DNA of 35,469 nucleotides from Rhodopirellula sp. SM50. Lineage in GTDB: Bacteria > Planctomycetota > Planctomycetia > Pirellulales > Pirellulaceae. The stretch covers positions 1 through 35,469 of the forward strand of contig NZ_NTFY01000010.1 of NCBI RefSeq assembly GCF_002289565.1, given 5' to 3'. Made by a program: the position numbers and the translations under genes. Under the pieces are notes generated by a model. That model was not told the DNA's origin and did no database searches. It saw only the letters and a list, made by a program, of their open reading frames with translations. This document shows positions 1 through 7,738 of this stretch, in pieces; the first letter of the stretch is position 1, and the number at the start of each line of letters is the position of its first letter.

Positions 1-77
1 CCCTAACCGAAGCGACAAAAAGATGCAAAAAAAGGAAGCGTCATCACGCTCGACGCCCTTGACAATCCACGTTACAT

Positions 78-118
78 CTTACGCGTCGCGGAAATGCCCG
101 GCCGCTTACGCGTCGCGG
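78..118. repeat. 14-bp direct repeat, two copies
   Basis: The word CTTACGCGTCGCGG occurs at 78-91 and again at 105-118, a period of 27 bp, downstream of the DUF1501 gene. Both copies are exact. No ORF with recognisable protein character uses this stretch. It may be a fragment of an interspersed repeat; function unknown. Confidence 0.6.
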
Positions 119-138
119 CTCACCCCATTGACAGCCCT

Positions 139-1539
139 CTACGTCACGATGCCGTCGACGACTTTGCCGTGGACGTCGGTCAGCCGAAAATCGCGTCCGG
201 CGTAGCGATACGTCAGCTGTTTGTGGTCGATTCCCATCAGATACAGAATCGTGGCATGCAGGTCGTGCATGTGGACCCGGTTTTCGCGGGCATAGTAGCC
301 GAACTCATCGGTCTGGCCGTAGGCAAACCCGCCCCGCACCCCGCCGCCGGACAGCACCACGGAAAAACCTTGCGGGTTGTGATCACGGCCGTTGGATCCC
401 TGCACGACAGGCGTCCGCCCGAATTCGCCGCCCCAGACGATCAAGGTGTCGTCCCAGAGTCCGCGTTGCTTGAGGTCGGTGATCAACGCCGCGATCGGTT
501 TGTCGGTCGCCAACGCGTTTTTTTCATGTCCCTTTTGTAAATTACTGTGTTGGTCCCAGACCTGTCCGCTGGACACCGTGATGAACCGCACGCCACTTTC
601 GGCCAATCGTCGCGCCAGCAGGCAGCTGCGGCCGAATTCACGGGTCGCTGATTCGTCGATCCCATAAGCCTGTTCGGTGGCTTGGGTTTCGGAGTCCAAA
701 TTAAAAACATCCGGCGCGGCCGATCGCATCCGTCGGGCCAGATCGACCGCCTGGATCGCACCCTCGATTTCACGATCCGGACCGCTGTTGGACAGATGGT
801 TTGCGTTCAGCGCGGCGAGCATCTCGATCCGTCGATCCACGCGATCGGAATCCAATCCGCCCGTCAAATGGGGAATCTTGGCGGTTCCCGGTTTGCCGTT
901 GCTGCCGATCGCGGTCGCCTGATGCATCGCCGGCAAAAACGCGGCGCCGTAGTTACGCGGTCCGCCGTGCGCGGTGGCGGGGCCGATCGCAATGTGTGCC
1001 GGCAGATCCGGATGCCCGCTGCCGAGCGCGTAACTGAGCCACGCCCCGACGCTCGGCCGGACCAGATTGTCGCTGCCGGTGTTGATCATTCCGACGGCCT
1101 GGCCGTGGGACTGACCGCGCGTGTGCATGCTGCGGATCACGCACAGCGAATCGGCCAGCGTGGCCATGTGCGGTAACAGTTCACTAACCCATAATCCCGA
1201 CTGCCCGCGGCGCGCGAACTCCCACGGCCCCTTCATCAGTTTGGGAACGGCGTCCAGGTTCGGCGGCAGATCAAACGGCAGCGGCTTGCCGTCATCGATC
1301 GCCAGTCGCGGCTTGTAGTCAAACGTGTCGACGTGGCTCGGCCCGCCGTGCATGAACAGAAAGATGACGCGTTTGGCGCGAGCCTTCGGATGCGATCCGG
1401 AGTTCAGGTCGATCGCACCGGTCGCCCGCGCTCCGATCGGCGTGAGTGCGGAAACGGCCAGCGACCCCATCGCAAAACCGGCTTGTGCGAGCAGGCTGCG
1501 GCGGCCGAGTTGGAGCGGAGGGGGGGAGGAATCAGGCAT
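139..1539 (-). CDS. DUF1501 family exported protein (Tat signal)
   Basis: A 466-residue protein of the DUF1501 family, a sulfatase/alkaline-phosphatase-like fold found in many copies in planctomycetes and of unproven activity. The N-terminus has a twin-arginine signal (GRRSLLAQAGF followed by a hydrophobic stretch), so export in a folded state is predicted. The family-typical C-terminus with HDLHATILYLMGID and a final VHG-containing segment is intact, and FMHGGPSHVDTFDYK near residue 60 fits the family. I chose the ATG at 1537-1539 because it leaves a single base after the stop of the upstream DUF1553 gene and puts the twin arginines close to the start; a longer frame to 1587 would overlap that gene. 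Translational coupling with the upstream gene is likely, and the pair is a standard planctomycete module. Substrate unknown. Confidence 0.9.
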   Translation of the reverse strand: MPDSSPPPLQLGRRSLLAQAGFAMGSLAVSALTPIGARATGAIDLNSGSHPKARAKRVIFLFMHGGPSHVDTFDYKPRLAIDDGKPLPFDLPPNLDAVPKLMKGPWEFARRGQSGLWVSELLPHMATLADSLCVIRSMHTRGQSHGQAVGMINTGSDNLVRPSVGAWLSYALGSGHPDLPAHIAIGPATAHGGPRNYGAAFLPAMHQATAIGSNGKPGTAKIPHLTGGLDSDRVDRRIEMLAALNANHLSNSGPDREIEGAIQAVDLARRMRSAAPDVFNLDSETQATEQAYGIDESATREFGRSCLLARRLAESGVRFITVSSGQVWDQHSNLQKGHEKNALATDKPIAALITDLKQRGLWDDTLIVWGGEFGRTPVVQGSNGRDHNPQGFSVVLSGGGVRGGFAYGQTDEFGYYARENRVHMHDLHATILYLMGIDHKQLTYRYAGRDFRLTDVHGKVVDGIVT

Positions 1540-1540
1540 C

Positions 1541-4429
1541 TTAATCCAGCATTCGAAATTCGGTCGAGGCAAAGATCGCGGCGACAAAGTCTGCGAAGCG
1601 GCCCTTGAGTTCTTCGTCCGTCAGGGACTGGGAAAGCCCGACGTAGTGCTCGGCGATGTCCAAGTCGCTGGGGGAGGGTTGTCGTGAAAGACACAGACGA
1701 TAGGCCGCCCGCAACCGGCCCTCCCAAGTCGACTCGGACTGCAAGATTCGGTCGGCCGTTTGTTGCGCCCAACGGATCACGTCGTCGCTGTTGATCAGCA
1801 CCAACGCCTGGCCGGGCACGTTCGTCGTCGGTCGCCTGCCAACCAGCAAGTCGGGGTCGGCCGCATCGAGCGCGGTCATCAGCGGAGGGAGGTAGCCTCG
1901 GATCACGGGCAGGTAAATTGAACGAACGGGTTGATCGATGCCCGAGGCGACGGCTTTGGTGATCGCATTGTTGGCCGTCACCAACACACCTTTGTCGGCG
2001 ACCGGCGCGGTGCGTTCTTCCGGCGTGAGCATTCCGGCAGCGAGCACCATGGTGTCACGAATCGATTCGGCCGACAGGCGTTTGCGATGCGCCCGCCAAA
2101 GCAGTCGGTTCTCGGGGTCGGTCGCGTCGGCTTGCGGGTCGAACTCGCTGCTGCGAACGTAGGCCTGGGAAAGAACGATTCGCCGCACCAAGGGTTTCAG
2201 TTGCCAGCCTTGCCGCATGAAGTCGATCGCCAAGGCATCAAGCAATTCGGGATGCGAGGGGCGATCGCCGCGGGTGCCGAAGTTGTCCACCGTGCGCACG
2301 ATGCCTTCGCCGAACAAGTGCATCCAAATTCGGTTGACCATCACGCGGGCGACCAGCGGGTTGTCGGGGTCGGTCAGCCACTGGGCCAGTTCGACCCGAC
2401 CGCTGCCGGCGGGTGTTTCGATCGACGCGTCGCCGGGACCACAGACCTGCAAGAAACCGCGTGGGACCGCATCGCCGACGTTGTTGACTTCGCCACGGAT
2501 ATGAACAGGGCTGTCGGCGATCTTGTCGGTGGACAGATCTCGCGGTGCCATCGCGACCGGCAGCGGCGGCGGTGCGTTTTTCTTGGCGGCATCGAGTTGC
2601 TTCTTCCGTTCGTCCAGCCGTTTCTGGGCGGCAGCGATTCGCTCGGCCGCCTGACGTGACTTGTCCGACTTCTCCGCCTGTTCGGCGGAGACGAATGCGA
2701 CGGCATCGGCGATCACATAGCCGTCGGTCCCGTCGTTGCGGATCGTCACCACCGCATCTTGGTCGGCAGAAAACTGAAACGTCCCCAACTCATTCCAAGG
2801 CGGCGTGTCCGACCGTTTGCGCTGATCGACGATCAGCGATTCGCTGCCATCGGCGGTGAGGATCGTGACCGGGATTTTCGCGGCCCGACTGTCGTTGCTG
2901 CTGTAGGCAAATCGCACGGCGTAGCGTCCGCTGGTCGGCAGACGTTTGCGAAACTCGATCGACAGCGATCCCTTGTTGGTGTTGTTGTCGTGCACGTACC
3001 CCGAACCGATGAAACCCTTCGTGTACGTGGATCCCACCCAGTCGCCGATCTTGGTCGCTTCACGGTCGTCGACGACGATTCCATTGTTTTCGCTTTCCTT
3101 TGCCAGTTGCAACGCCTGTGTCGCTTCCTTCACTTGGCTCGCCAGGGACGCGACCGTGGTGCGGTGCTGGTCGAGTGCTTGCCGGTGTTCGTCCGTGGTC
3201 GGCAATTCGACGCGATTCCAAGTGCTGACGTATTTTTGCGATTCGCCGTTGAGGGTTTGAGTGCTTTTGAAAATCCCAGCCAATGCGTAGTAATCTTCGG
3301 TGGGGATCGGATCGAACTTGTGATCGTGGCAACGGGCGCATCCGAGCGTCATGCCCAAGAACGCGCGGCCGACCGTGTCGATCTGTTCGTCGACCACGTC
3401 CAAGATCAATTTCTCTTTCGCCCGCTCGCTGAGCATCTTGGGGCCAAGCATCAGGAACGTTGTCGCGACGATGTTGTCATGACGTTGCTGGTCGGTCGCG
3501 GCGGGCAACAGGTCGCCGGCGACTTGCTGGCGGATCATTTCGTCCAGCGGCCGATCGCTGTCAAACGAATCGATCAAGTAGTCACGGTAGCGCCAGGCTT
3601 CGTGGAAGGTCGCGTTGAAGTCGCTGCCGTTGCTGTCGGCGTAACGGGCGACGTCCATCCAGTGTCGCGCCCAGTGCTGGGCGAAGGCGCGGGAGCCGAG
3701 CAATTCATCGACAATCTGGACCCACGTTTCTTCCGTCGGCGATTCCGCCCAGCGTCGCTGGAGGGATTCGGACGGCGGCAGGCCGGTCAGGTCAAAGGCC
3801 AAACGCCGCAACCGGACCTCGGCAGGCGCGGTGCCGACCGGCTCGATTCCGCGGTCGGCCAGTTGTGTGTCGAGCTGGTGGTCGATCACGTTTTCGCCGA
3901 TCGCCGCTTTGGATGCCGGCGAAAGCGATTTGCGGAAATCGGTCAAGGGTCGAAAGGCCCAGAACCGACGTCCCTGCTGCAAATCAATTTCATCAGCGGC
4001 TGGACGGGGCGACACGCCGGCGGTTTTGGTTCGCGGGTCGACCGCGCCGGCGTCGATCCAACGGACGAAATCGTCGACCACCGCGGCCGGAAGCGGTGCG
4101 TCCGGTGGCATCTCGCTGGATTCGTAGCGAAGCGCGGAAATCAGCAAGCTCGCGTCGGCATCGCCGGGGCGGATCGCAGCTCCACTCTCCCCGCCATCAC
4201 GCATCGCCGCGGCGCTGTCCAACCACAACGCGCCGCCGATTGATTCGGATTCAGCGGAGTGGCATTCGTAGCAGTGTTTGACGAGAACCGGGCGGATCTT
4301 GGTTTCAAAGAACGCTTCGGAGTCCGCGTCGATCGCCGACGCGGTCCCCGCGACGGAGGCCAGCAACGCAAACAGCGCTGAAGCCACAAAGCGGGGGAGG
4401 AGGCAGCGAGCAGAAGTGGAGAATCGCAT
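1541..4429 (-). CDS. PSCyt1/DUF1549/DUF1553 exported cytochrome-like protein
   Basis: A 962-residue secreted protein. Residues 1-32 form a Sec-type signal ending near TASA. A planctomycete cytochrome-c-like domain follows with the heme motif CYECH at about residue 53 and the motif EMPPDAPLP about 55 residues later. A DUF1549 domain (about 150-440, with HWMDVARYADSNG and a second CARCH at about residue 360) and a C-terminal DUF1553 domain (about 660-960, with VNRIWMHLFGEGIVRT) complete the usual plan. Between them, about residues 450-580, lies a segment resembling the golvesin/xanthan-lyase carbohydrate-binding-like domain (WVGSTYTKGFIGSGYVHD, LGTFQFSADQ, DGYVIADAVAFVS), preceded and followed by helical, coiled-coil-like stretches. 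The role is unproven; covalent heme and polysaccharide binding are inferred. It is first in a two-gene operon with the DUF1501 gene. Confidence 0.9.
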   Translation of the reverse strand: MRFSTSARCLLPRFVASALFALLASVAGTASAIDADSEAFFETKIRPVLVKHCYECHSAESESIGGALWLDSAAAMRDGGESGAAIRPGDADASLLISALRYESSEMPPDAPLPAAVVDDFVRWIDAGAVDPRTKTAGVSPRPAADEIDLQQGRRFWAFRPLTDFRKSLSPASKAAIGENVIDHQLDTQLADRGIEPVGTAPAEVRLRRLAFDLTGLPPSESLQRRWAESPTEETWVQIVDELLGSRAFAQHWARHWMDVARYADSNGSDFNATFHEAWRYRDYLIDSFDSDRPLDEMIRQQVAGDLLPAATDQQRHDNIVATTFLMLGPKMLSERAKEKLILDVVDEQIDTVGRAFLGMTLGCARCHDHKFDPIPTEDYYALAGIFKSTQTLNGESQKYVSTWNRVELPTTDEHRQALDQHRTTVASLASQVKEATQALQLAKESENNGIVVDDREATKIGDWVGSTYTKGFIGSGYVHDNNTNKGSLSIEFRKRLPTSGRYAVRFAYSSNDSRAAKIPVTILTADGSESLIVDQRKRSDTPPWNELGTFQFSADQDAVVTIRNDGTDGYVIADAVAFVSAEQAEKSDKSRQAAERIAAAQKRLDERKKQLDAAKKNAPPPLPVAMAPRDLSTDKIADSPVHIRGEVNNVGDAVPRGFLQVCGPGDASIETPAGSGRVELAQWLTDPDNPLVARVMVNRIWMHLFGEGIVRTVDNFGTRGDRPSHPELLDALAIDFMRQGWQLKPLVRRIVLSQAYVRSSEFDPQADATDPENRLLWRAHRKRLSAESIRDTMVLAAGMLTPEERTAPVADKGVLVTANNAITKAVASGIDQPVRSIYLPVIRGYLPPLMTALDAADPDLLVGRRPTTNVPGQALVLINSDDVIRWAQQTADRILQSESTWEGRLRAAYRLCLSRQPSPSDLDIAEHYVGLSQSLTDEELKGRFADFVAAIFASTEFRMLD

Positions 4430-4514
4430 CGGGGTGGGCTATCGGGGAGACGGCGATGCAAAAGGAAGGCCCCGTAGCGTAACAGGAATCCCCCCGCGAC
4501 GCCAATTTTCCCCA

Positions 4515-4530
4515 GCGGGGACAGACCCCG
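4515..4530. repeat. GGGGACAGACCC repeat, copy 1
   Basis: GCGGGGACAGACCCCG; the core GGGGACWGACCC recurs at 4642-4661 and, in a variant form, at 5457-5477. This copy is nearly palindromic (CGGGG...CCCCG). All three lie around the first gene of the fatty-acid operon. Confidence 0.6.
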
Positions 4531-4557
4531 GATGGTCAGCGCCGGGATGCTAGGGGC

Positions 4558-4617
4558 GAATAGGACAAATGGGACAGATAGGACCTATGTGTCGCATCGG
4601 TCTCATTCGTCCTATTC
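4558..4617. repeat. 18-bp imperfect inverted repeat (hairpin)
   Basis: The left arm (4558-4575) and the right arm (4600-4617) are complementary at 16 of 18 positions, one of the two differences being a G-T wobble. The 24-nt loop contains a smaller palindrome ATAGGACCTAT at 4578-4588. The words AGGACAAATGGGAC and ATAGGACCTAT look like a nested repeat unit rather than a rho-independent terminator, since no T-run follows on either strand. Confidence 0.65.
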
Positions 4618-4641
4618 CTCGCCCGATTGAGCCAACGTCTC

Positions 4642-4661
4642 GCCGGGGACAGACCCTGGGG
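4642..4661. repeat. GGGGACAGACCC repeat, copy 2
   Basis: GCCGGGGACAGACCCTGGGG, sharing a 13-base core (GGGGACAGACCCY) with the copy at 4515-4530. No protein is called here. Confidence 0.6.
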
Positions 4662-4939
4662 TTCAGCGGGGGGGCTGGTGATAAAAACCTTGCCGGCAAG
4701 CCGCGGAGTTCGTCGTGCTGTGGTTGAGCGAATTTGCCCAGATCACTATTTTGTGGCTGCGGAAAACATTGAGTTTTCCGAATCGGCTGACATTACCGCT
4801 GCCGATACCCATCCAAACTCAAGCGTGAAGGTCTCAACAGCCGATGGCTGGAGAGAGTGAAAACGCGTCCAGGGCTGACAATCGCATCGAGATGGCAAGA
4901 CGCCGTGCCCACTGATTCTTGGTTCACCATTGCCGTTTC

Positions 4940-5431
4940 ATGAAGTATCGCCAACTCGACCGCATCGTCAGCCTGGATCCCGGACAACGGATTGTGGCTG
5001 AACGCACCTTGCGAGCGGATGAGGAATATTTGAAAGATCACTTTCCGCGTTTTCCCGTGATGCCGGGCGTGATGATGCTCGAAGCCTTGCATCAAGCCGC
5101 GGTCTGGATGATCCGGACAGGAGACGATTTTGCCTCGCCGTTGGTGCTGCTGCGTGAAGTCCGCAACGTGAAATTCGGCGACTTCCTGTCGCCCGACGAA
5201 ACGCTTCAGGTCACCGCCGAGCGCGTCAAGGAGGTCGACGGGCTGATCACCGTCAAGGCGACCGCCGAAAAACAGGGGCGGGTGACCGTCGCGGCGCGGC
5301 TGATTTTGGAACGTTCGGGTAGCATCGAGCCGCCGGAGACTGGTACAGACGCGGACGTCATTCGGCGGGCAAAAAAGCAATTCAAAGAGTTGTTCGGTGA
5401 CGTTTTGTCCACCCCTAATCCAACCACCTAG
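4940..5431 (+). CDS. fabZ: 3-hydroxyacyl-ACP dehydratase, FabZ/FabA hotdog family
   Basis: A 163-residue single-hotdog protein predicted to dehydrate 3-hydroxyacyl-ACP to trans-2-enoyl-ACP in the cytoplasm. The active-site segment is canonical: DHFPRFPVMPGVMMLEAL, with His34 and Glu48 separated by 14 positions exactly as in FabZ, the histidine lying in the hydrophobic substrate tunnel and the glutamate coming from the central helix in known structures. I chose the ATG at 4940; the frame continues upstream to a TTG at 4919 but the family alignment starts at KYRQLDRI. No strong Shine-Dalgarno is visible. It is followed after 85 bp by an acyl carrier protein and then by a second, catalytically altered dehydratase and FabF, so it probably acts on intermediates carried by that ACP. 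Confidence 0.85.
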   Translation: MKYRQLDRIVSLDPGQRIVAERTLRADEEYLKDHFPRFPVMPGVMMLEALHQAAVWMIRTGDDFASPLVLLREVRNVKFGDFLSPDETLQVTAERVKEVDGLITVKATAEKQGRVTVAARLILERSGSIEPPETGTDADVIRRAKKQFKELFGDVLSTPNPTT

Positions 5432-5456
5432 TTTCATCTGCAGGTCCAGTTTTGAA

Positions 5457-5477
5457 CCGGGGGACTGACCCTCTGGG
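5457..5477. repeat. GGGGAC-GACCC repeat, variant copy 3
   Basis: CCGGGGGACTGACCCTCTGGG lies just upstream of the ACP gene and matches the two upstream copies except for T instead of A in the centre. It sits 20-40 bp before the ribosome binding site of the ACP gene, inside the presumed operon transcript. Confidence 0.5.
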
Positions 5478-5516
5478 CGGGACGTGCAGAAAAGCATTTG
5501 CAAAGGAAAACACGAG

Positions 5517-5906
5517 ATGGCTCTGACAGAAGACGAAATTTTCGCGAAGGTTCAATCGGCACTCGAAGACGCGTTGGGCGTTGACGATGACGAGGTCACG
5601 ATGGACGCCACCCTGGTCGGCGACCTGGGTGCCGAATCGATCGACTTCCTGGACATCGTTTTTAAGCTGGAAAAGGCGTTCGACATCCAGATCCCGCGTG
5701 AAGAATTGTCTCCCGAAGACATTTTGACCAACAGCCAATACGTTCAGGACGGTGTCGTCACCGCCGACGGACTGGCCGAACTGAAAAAACGCATGCCCTG
5801 GGCTGATTTGAGCGACTTCGAAGCCGATCCGAAGGTGCAGAACTTCGGCAATCTGCTGACCGTCGGCGATCTGTGCCGTTACGTCGGTGCCAAGGTCAAC
5901 GACTGA
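5517..5906 (+). CDS. Acyl carrier protein with C-terminal extension
   Basis: A 129-residue acidic protein. Residues 1-80 match acyl carrier proteins: helix 1 (EIFAKVQSALEDALG), the phosphopantetheine loop GDLGAESIDFLDIVF with attachment Ser41, and helix 2 ending in EKAFDIQIPREEL. Residues 80-129 extend beyond the usual 75-85 residues and end in a second helical piece (LLTVGDLCRYV) that replaces the normal helix 4. The start ATG at 5517 has a good ribosome site (AAAGGA at 5502-5507); the frame could be read from GTG 5484 but this is unlikely. Its stop overlaps the next start (TGATG), indicating translational coupling with the dehydratase-like gene. It probably carries acyl chains for the adjacent FabZ and FabF; whether it is the housekeeping ACP or a dedicated one cannot be told from this window. 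Confidence 0.9.
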   Translation: MALTEDEIFAKVQSALEDALGVDDDEVTMDATLVGDLGAESIDFLDIVFKLEKAFDIQIPREELSPEDILTNSQYVQDGVVTADGLAELKKRMPWADLSDFEADPKVQNFGNLLTVGDLCRYVGAKVND

Positions 5907-6415
5907 TGCGCTGGTTCTGGGTCGATCGGTTCACCGAATTTGTCTCTGGCTCGCACGCCAAGGGCATCAAGAACATCAGCTTGGCTGAAGAAGCCGTCGA
6001 CGATTATTGCCCGGGATACCCGTTTTTGCCGCCGACCCTGATCATTGAGGGGATGGCTCAGCTGGGCGGGATCCTGGTGGCGGAGCATTTTTTGTTTGAC
6101 AAACGCGTCGTCTTGGCCAAGGTCGGGCGCGCGAAGTTTTATGCGCCCGCGCTCAACGGAACCACGTTGAACTATGAAGTCAGAATGGACGCCGTTCAGG
6201 AAAATGGCGGCACCGTCACCAGCACCAGCCACTGCGACGGCGAGATTCAAGCGGAGATCGATTTGATGTTCGCGTTTCTCGAAGATGGCTATTTGATCGA
6301 CGGTCCGTTGTTCGAACCGGACGATCTGAGGGGAATGCTGCAGATCATGAAGTTCTTTTCGGTGGCGGTCGACGCCAACGGAAATCGATTCCCGACCTAC
6401 GATAAACTCAATTAG
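5906..6415 (+). CDS. FabZ-like hotdog protein lacking the catalytic histidine
   Basis: A 169-residue protein of the FabA/FabZ hotdog superfamily. The segment DDYCPGYPFLPPTLIIEGMAQ aligns with the FabZ active site. Tyr34 occupies the position of the catalytic histidine, and Pro43 replaces the glycine of the usual MPG, while the catalytic-helix Glu48 and the following MAQLGG are kept. The start overlaps the ACP stop by one base (TGATG), so ACP and this protein are made together. Possible roles, all inference: a non-catalytic partner of the complete dehydratase at 4940, a dehydratase with changed chemistry, or an acyl-ACP binding or thioester-handling protein. A hydratase or isomerase of the same fold cannot be excluded. 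Confidence 0.85.
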   Translation: MRWFWVDRFTEFVSGSHAKGIKNISLAEEAVDDYCPGYPFLPPTLIIEGMAQLGGILVAEHFLFDKRVVLAKVGRAKFYAPALNGTTLNYEVRMDAVQENGGTVTSTSHCDGEIQAEIDLMFAFLEDGYLIDGPLFEPDDLRGMLQIMKFFSVAVDANGNRFPTYDKLN

Positions 6416-6437
6416 ATTCCAGCGCCGAGAAGTCAGC

Positions 6438-7736
6438 ATGCAGCGTGATCACAAAGACCGCCGTCGCGTCGTCGTCACCGGGATCGGCATGGTCAACCCG
6501 ATGGGGCACGACGTCGATACGGTTTGGGCCGGGCTTCAAGCGGGGAAAAGCGGCGTCGGCTACACCACCCTGTTCGACGCCAGCGGGTTTCCGACCAAAA
6601 TCAGCGCCGAGGTCAAAGATTGGGAGCTGGCCGAAGAGGACATGCCTGCGGGGCGTCCCAAGACCCTCGGTCGCCACACCAAATTCGCCATCGGGGCCGC
6701 CCGGCAGGCGATGGCCGATAGCGGCATCTTGGAAACGATCAGCGATCCGACTCGCTTCGGCGTTTATCTGGGCAGCGGTGAAGGGAACCAGGATTTCAAC
6801 ACGTTCAGTCAGATGATGACCGCGGCGATGGCCGGCGGGGAATTTGATGCGTCGAAATTCATCGCCCGCGGGCTGGAGCTGCTCGATCCGGCCAGCGAGC
6901 TGGAACAGGAGCCGAACATGCCGGCGGCGCACCTGGCGACGTTGTTCAATGCTCAAGGCCCCAACATGAATTGTCTGACCGCCTGTGCGGCCAGCAGCCA
7001 AGCGGTCGGCGAAGCCACCGAAATGATCCGCCGCGGTGACGCCGACGTGATGCTGGCCGGTGGAACGCACAGCATGATCCACCCCTTCGGTGTGACGGGA
7101 TTCAACCTGCTGACCGCGCTGAGCGAAAGCAACGACGAGCCCACCAAGGCCAGCCGTCCGTTCGACCGGCTGCGCAACGGTTTCGTGCTCGGGGAAGGGG
7201 CGGCGATGGTGATCTTGGAAGATCTGGACCGCGCGAAGGCCCGTGGGGCGACGATTTACGGTGAAATCGCCGGCTACGGTACGACCGCCGATGCCTATCG
7301 CATCACCGATATCCCGCCCGACGGCCATGGTGGGATCGCTGCGATGAGGATGGCGATCGCCGACGCCGGCCTGAAACCCGCCGACATCTGTTATGTCAAC
7401 GCCCACGGGACCAGCACCACGGTCAACGACAAAGTCGAATCGTTGGCCTGTCGCGAAGTTTTTGGCGAGGATGCGGCCAAGGTGCCCGTCAGCAGCACGA
7501 AGAGCATGATGGGGCACCTGATTGCCGCGGCGGGCGTGACTGAGATGATCGTGTGCCTGTTGGCGATGCGCGATTCGGTGCTGCCGCCGACGATCAATTA
7601 CGAGAACCCCGATCCGGCTTGTGATCTGGACTATGTTCCCAACCAAGCCCGCCCGGCGGACGTGAAGTACGCCTTGAACAACAGCTTTGGCTTCGGAGGC
7701 CAAAACGTCACCCTGTGCCTCAGTCGCGACGTCTAG
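6438..7736 (+). CDS. fabF: Beta-ketoacyl-ACP synthase II
   Basis: A 432-residue condensing enzyme that extends acyl-ACP by decarboxylative condensation with malonyl-ACP. The Cys-His-His triad is intact: Cys183 in NCLTACAASSQAVGEA, His323 in YVNAHGTSTTVND, and His360 in STKSMMGHLIAAAG. The N-terminus RRVVVTGIGMVNPMG and the C-terminal NNSFGFGGQNVTL are typical of FabF. The length is slightly above the family norm (about 410) because of a longer segment near residues 60-160. It starts 22 bp after the dehydratase-like gene with a weak AGAAG ribosome site and is followed by a small gene 2 bp later, so it belongs to the same operon. It is expected to work with the upstream ACP. Confidence 0.95.
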   Translation: MQRDHKDRRRVVVTGIGMVNPMGHDVDTVWAGLQAGKSGVGYTTLFDASGFPTKISAEVKDWELAEEDMPAGRPKTLGRHTKFAIGAARQAMADSGILETISDPTRFGVYLGSGEGNQDFNTFSQMMTAAMAGGEFDASKFIARGLELLDPASELEQEPNMPAAHLATLFNAQGPNMNCLTACAASSQAVGEATEMIRRGDADVMLAGGTHSMIHPFGVTGFNLLTALSESNDEPTKASRPFDRLRNGFVLGEGAAMVILEDLDRAKARGATIYGEIAGYGTTADAYRITDIPPDGHGGIAAMRMAIADAGLKPADICYVNAHGTSTTVNDKVESLACREVFGEDAAKVPVSSTKSMMGHLIAAAGVTEMIVCLLAMRDSVLPPTINYENPDPACDLDYVPNQARPADVKYALNNSFGFGGQNVTLCLSRDV

Positions 7737-7738
7737 CG

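Larger units (their letters stand above)
4430..4939. other. 510-bp spacer with short repeats and a hairpin
   Basis: Divergent spacer between the PSCyt1 gene (minus) and the fatty-acid operon (plus). It must hold promoters for both, but I cannot place -35/-10 boxes with confidence. It contains two copies of a GGGGACAGACCC word (around 4515-4530 and 4642-4661) and a long imperfect inverted repeat at 4558-4617. The 77-residue frame at 4627-4860 has no recognisable protein character and I do not call it. Confidence 0.6.

Noticed and set aside
2759-4243. 494-residue plus-strand open frame antisense to the PSCyt1/DUF1553 gene
   Set aside because: Arg/Gly/Val-rich composition, no ribosome site or motif; the opposite strand has a complete, recognisable protein.
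6408-7703. 431-residue minus-strand open frame antisense to fabF
   Set aside because: No recognisable motif, composition typical of antisense shadows, while fabF is complete with its catalytic triad.
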